A DNA stretch of 64,000 nt from Flavobacteriales bacterium. GTDB taxonomy: Bacteria > Bacteroidota > Bacteroidia > Flavobacteriales_C > GCA-002722245. This document shows positions 62,110 to 64,000 of this stretch, piece after piece. Numbering within the stretch: the stretch's first letter is position 1; each line of letters starts with the position of its first letter. The translations under genes and the position numbers were made by a program. Location of the stretch: assembly GCA_023251075.1 (NCBI GenBank), contig JAHEZM010000010.1, forward strand, positions 12,784 through 76,783. The letters run 5' to 3'. Below the pieces are notes generated by a model. It was not told the origin of the DNA, made no database searches, and saw nothing but the letters and a program-made list of their open reading frames with translations.

Positions 62110-63245
62110 TATTTCAATTCCAATAATTTTCCTGTTACTTCTTTTGCTTTATCAGGCATGTTCAGCTGATTGTATATTTGCAATAATACACGCAAAACGT
62201 CTTGATCTTTCGGATTAATTTTTTCGGCAGTTTCTAAATAACTTAAAGCTTCTGTAGTTTTCTTCCTTTGCAGTACCGGATCTTTAATTTTATTGGCGTC
62301 TAAAATAAGAATACGTGCCAAACCATAATAGGAATCAACACTTGACGGATTTAATTTCAAAGCTTGTTCATAAGAACTATTCGCCAATGTAAATTCATTC
62401 ATTTGCTCATAAATTTTGGCCATGTTTTCATACAATACAGCATCATCAGAACCTTTTTCTGAAATTCTCTTCATCTTGTCTAAAGCTTCTTTTGTTTTAT
62501 GTGTTGAAAGCAATAACGAAACTTCCTCTTTCAACAAATCAACAATACTATCTCCCGGATTGAATAATTGCAACTTATGTATTGCCGTTGCTGTATCTCC
62601 TGTTTCAACAAAAGAACGCACCAAACATCTTTTGTAATCGGTTAAACTTTTTAATTGGTTGTATGAGCTATCTATCAATAAGTTGAAATAAGGAATCGAA
62701 CGATCGTATTTTTTTGAGTAATAAGCTGCGTAAGCTACATTGTGATACACCGACAAATCCTGTAAATCTACACCAATGTGTTTTTTCAATTTTAAACACT
62801 CCTCAAACAAATCATAAGACTTTGAAAAAGTAGGCTCTTTATAATAAGTGATTGCGGTATTTTGATAAAGTATTGCCAATTGCGACATGGCATCTTTAAC
62901 TTCCGATTCATAATACTTTGTTGGATCCTTTTCGAAATAAGTATAGTCGGCTTTTTTAGCAAGATCTAATAAATTTAATTTTACTAAACTATCTTTTTCA
63001 ACGGAAGCCAGCATCAAATAGTTCTGACCTTTCAGTTTCCACAATTTATGAATGTCTTTTTCTTTTATTTTTTCACCGGCCGCCAATTTTTGATCAATTA
63101 ATTCGGTAGCCTTATCCAACGACTTCTTTGCCATTTCATAATCTCCGGCATTATAAGCCAATTGAGCATCAGTAATATATTTTCCTTGCGAAAATGCTTG
63201 CGAAAAAACAAGCAACGAAAACATTAACAAAACCATCCTTTTCAT
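62109..63245 (-). CDS. Exported TPR protein
   Basis: The 378-residue product has a signal peptide (MKRMVLLMFSLLVFSQAFSQ) and TPR units throughout: AYNAGDYEMAKKSLDKATEL near residue 30, a mid-protein group, and strong repeats near 270-375 (MNEFTLANSSYEQALKLNPS, SYLETAEKINPKDQDVLRVL). It should act as a periplasmic scaffold. It begins 6 nt after the stop of the SpoIIE phosphatase gene and overlaps the next gene by 1 bp, so the four genes at 60435-64000 form one operon. Confidence 0.8.
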   Translation of the reverse strand: MKRMVLLMFSLLVFSQAFSQGKYITDAQLAYNAGDYEMAKKSLDKATELIDQKLAAGEKIKEKDIHKLWKLKGQNYLMLASVEKDSLVKLNLLDLAKKADYTYFEKDPTKYYESEVKDAMSQLAILYQNTAITYYKEPTFSKSYDLFEECLKLKKHIGVDLQDLSVYHNVAYAAYYSKKYDRSIPYFNLLIDSSYNQLKSLTDYKRCLVRSFVETGDTATAIHKLQLFNPGDSIVDLLKEEVSLLLSTHKTKEALDKMKRISEKGSDDAVLYENMAKIYEQMNEFTLANSSYEQALKLNPSSVDSYYGLARILILDANKIKDPVLQRKKTTEALSYLETAEKINPKDQDVLRVLLQIYNQLNMPDKAKEVTGKLLELK

Positions 63246-63251
63246 TCTATC

Positions 63252-64000
63252 TTATTTTGTGATTTTAACTCCTATGATACAAACATCATCCACCTGTTCA
63301 TAATTTCCTTTCCAAGCTTCAAATGCTTCTTCAATAATTTCTTTTTGTTTTTTCATCGGTTTATCCTGAACCGATTTCAATAACTCTCTGAACTTTTTGA
63401 ATTTATATTTTTTACCCGTTGTTCCACCAAACTGATCGGTATATCCATCGGTGAACGTATATAAGGTATCTCCTTTCTCTAAACTAATTTCCTGCATGGT
63501 GAAAGGCTCTGTTTTTTCATCTACTAAATAACCCACCGGTTGTTTATTGGCACCAAACTCTAACAACTGATTATTACGCATAATCCAAAGTGGATTGTTC
63601 GCTCCTGCAAAATGTAGTTTATTGGTGTTTTTATCGAGCAAACACAAAGCTAAATCCATGCCATCCATTTGCTGATGCTGAACACCTTTTTGACGCAACG
63701 CATTAATAATTTTTGTACGCAAACGATTCAAAATCTCATCGGGCATTAACACATTATCTTCCACAATAATTTCATTCAAGAAACCAATACCCAACATACT
63801 CATGAATGCGCCCGGAACTCCATGACCAGTACAATCGGCAGCAACCCAAATAGCTTTATTATCATTGAAATAATGCGCCCAGTAGAAGTCACCTGAAACA
63901 ACATCTTTAGGTTTAAGCATTACAAAGTATTCATGACTGATAGCATCCCAATGCTCATCGCTGGTTAGCAAAGCATTTTGAATTCGTTGAGCATAACGAA
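63252..64000 (-). CDS. SpoIIE/PP2C-type phosphatase, partial (N-terminus beyond window)
   Basis: The frame is open through the right edge; residues RYAQRIQNAL read from 63998 onward precede LTSDEHWDAI, matching the linker R-Y-A-x-R-I-Q-x-A-(I/L) that normally joins a sensor part to the SpoIIE domain. So the internal TTG at 63971 is not the start. Metal-binding motifs: VVSGDFYWAHYF, VAADCTGHGVPGAFMSML, FTDGYTDQFGG and VDDVCIIGVKI. It dephosphorylates Ser/Thr on anti-sigma-antagonist-like proteins. It could be the phosphatase for the SiaB/SiaC pair 41 kb away, but that is speculative. Confidence 0.88.
   Translation of the reverse strand, partial: RYAQRIQNALLTSDEHWDAISHEYFVMLKPKDVVSGDFYWAHYFNDNKAIWVAADCTGHGVPGAFMSMLGIGFLNEIIVEDNVLMPDEILNRLRTKIINALRQKGVQHQQMDGMDLALCLLDKNTNKLHFAGANNPLWIMRNNQLLEFGANKQPVGYLVDEKTEPFTMQEISLEKGDTLYTFTDGYTDQFGGTTGKKYKFKKFRELLKSVQDKPMKKQKEIIEEAFEAWKGNYEQVDDVCIIGVKITK

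Noticed and set aside
63972-64000. Treating the SpoIIE protein as complete from TTG 63971
   Set aside because: The frame stays open to the edge and the upstream codons read RYAQRIQNA, the normal linker before the SpoIIE domain, so the gene is cut.
1-64000. CRISPR arrays, prophage or defence islands
   Set aside because: No regularly spaced direct repeats, cas genes, phage genes, restriction enzymes or toxin-antitoxin pairs were seen.

Overview
The window is one dense, gene-rich, AT-rich stretch of a Bacteroidota chromosome, probably a free-living member of the Flavobacteriia/Sphingobacteriia/Chitinophagia side of the phylum. Evidence: several exported proteins end in type IX secretion (T9SS) sorting domains of type A or the gliding-associated type B; there is a PorP/SprF protein and two PorE-like TPR-PD40 proteins; LytTR/LytS signalling, a fused E1 alpha/beta 2-oxoacid dehydrogenase and a type B L31; Shine-Dalgarno sequences are scarce while Bacteroidota-type promoters (TTG / TAnnTTTG) recur. 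No tRNA, rRNA, CRISPR, prophage, transposase or plasmid functions were seen. Genus cannot be decided from the sequence.

Layout. 1-3.8 kb: two divergent exported surface proteins (the left one cut by the window edge). 3.8-5.3 kb: fmt and an HU protein. 5.4-8.3 kb: a STELLO-like and a DPM1-like glycosyltransferase, divergent from a polytopic membrane protein. 8.4-13.8 kb: a wall-related block with a LytS-type TPR histidine kinase, LytTR regulator and L,D-transpeptidase in one operon, divergent from a YafK-like L,D-transpeptidase and a VWA lipoprotein. 13.9-21.2 kb: YggU, a nested inverted-repeat element, clpS, and a 2110-residue periplasmic protein with TPR, PD40, a carboxypeptidase-regulatory-like fold, long coiled coils and three C-terminal SPOR domains. 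21.3-25.7 kb: plsY, a SiaB/SiaC pair, a methyltransferase-ZIP transporter pair, peroxiredoxin and L31. 25.8-32.9 kb: conserved unknowns, a DEAD-box helicase, the fused E1, a small lipoprotein, YqgE. 33-41.7 kb: a four-gene operon of PKD adhesin, PorP/SprF, PorE-like OmpA protein and YCF48 T9SS cargo. 41.8-49.5 kb: unknown genes, menE, then an exopolysaccharide acetylation/polymerisation operon (MBOAT, two SGNH/AlgX-like paralogues, Wzy-like ligase). 49.5-59 kb: repeat-built T9SS cargo, MsbA-like ABC exporter divergent from mnmA, then mutL, two rhomboids and an EEP-family protein. 59-64 kb: mtaB, a cyclophilin, a Wzz-topology protein, a TPR protein and a SpoIIE/PP2C phosphatase cut by the right edge.

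The most interesting signals are: the giant PD40-to-SPOR protein, which looks like a PorE relative whose OmpA anchor has been exchanged for coiled coils and SPOR domains; a mirror-image divergent promoter (53344-53382) in which each gene's -33 element touches the other gene's start codon; a recurring TAnnTTNG-N4-ATG arrangement predicting leaderless mRNAs; and two large palindromic elements placed between convergent genes, one of which supplies the stop codon of a membrane protein. Functions are read from motifs and family memory; no database search was run.
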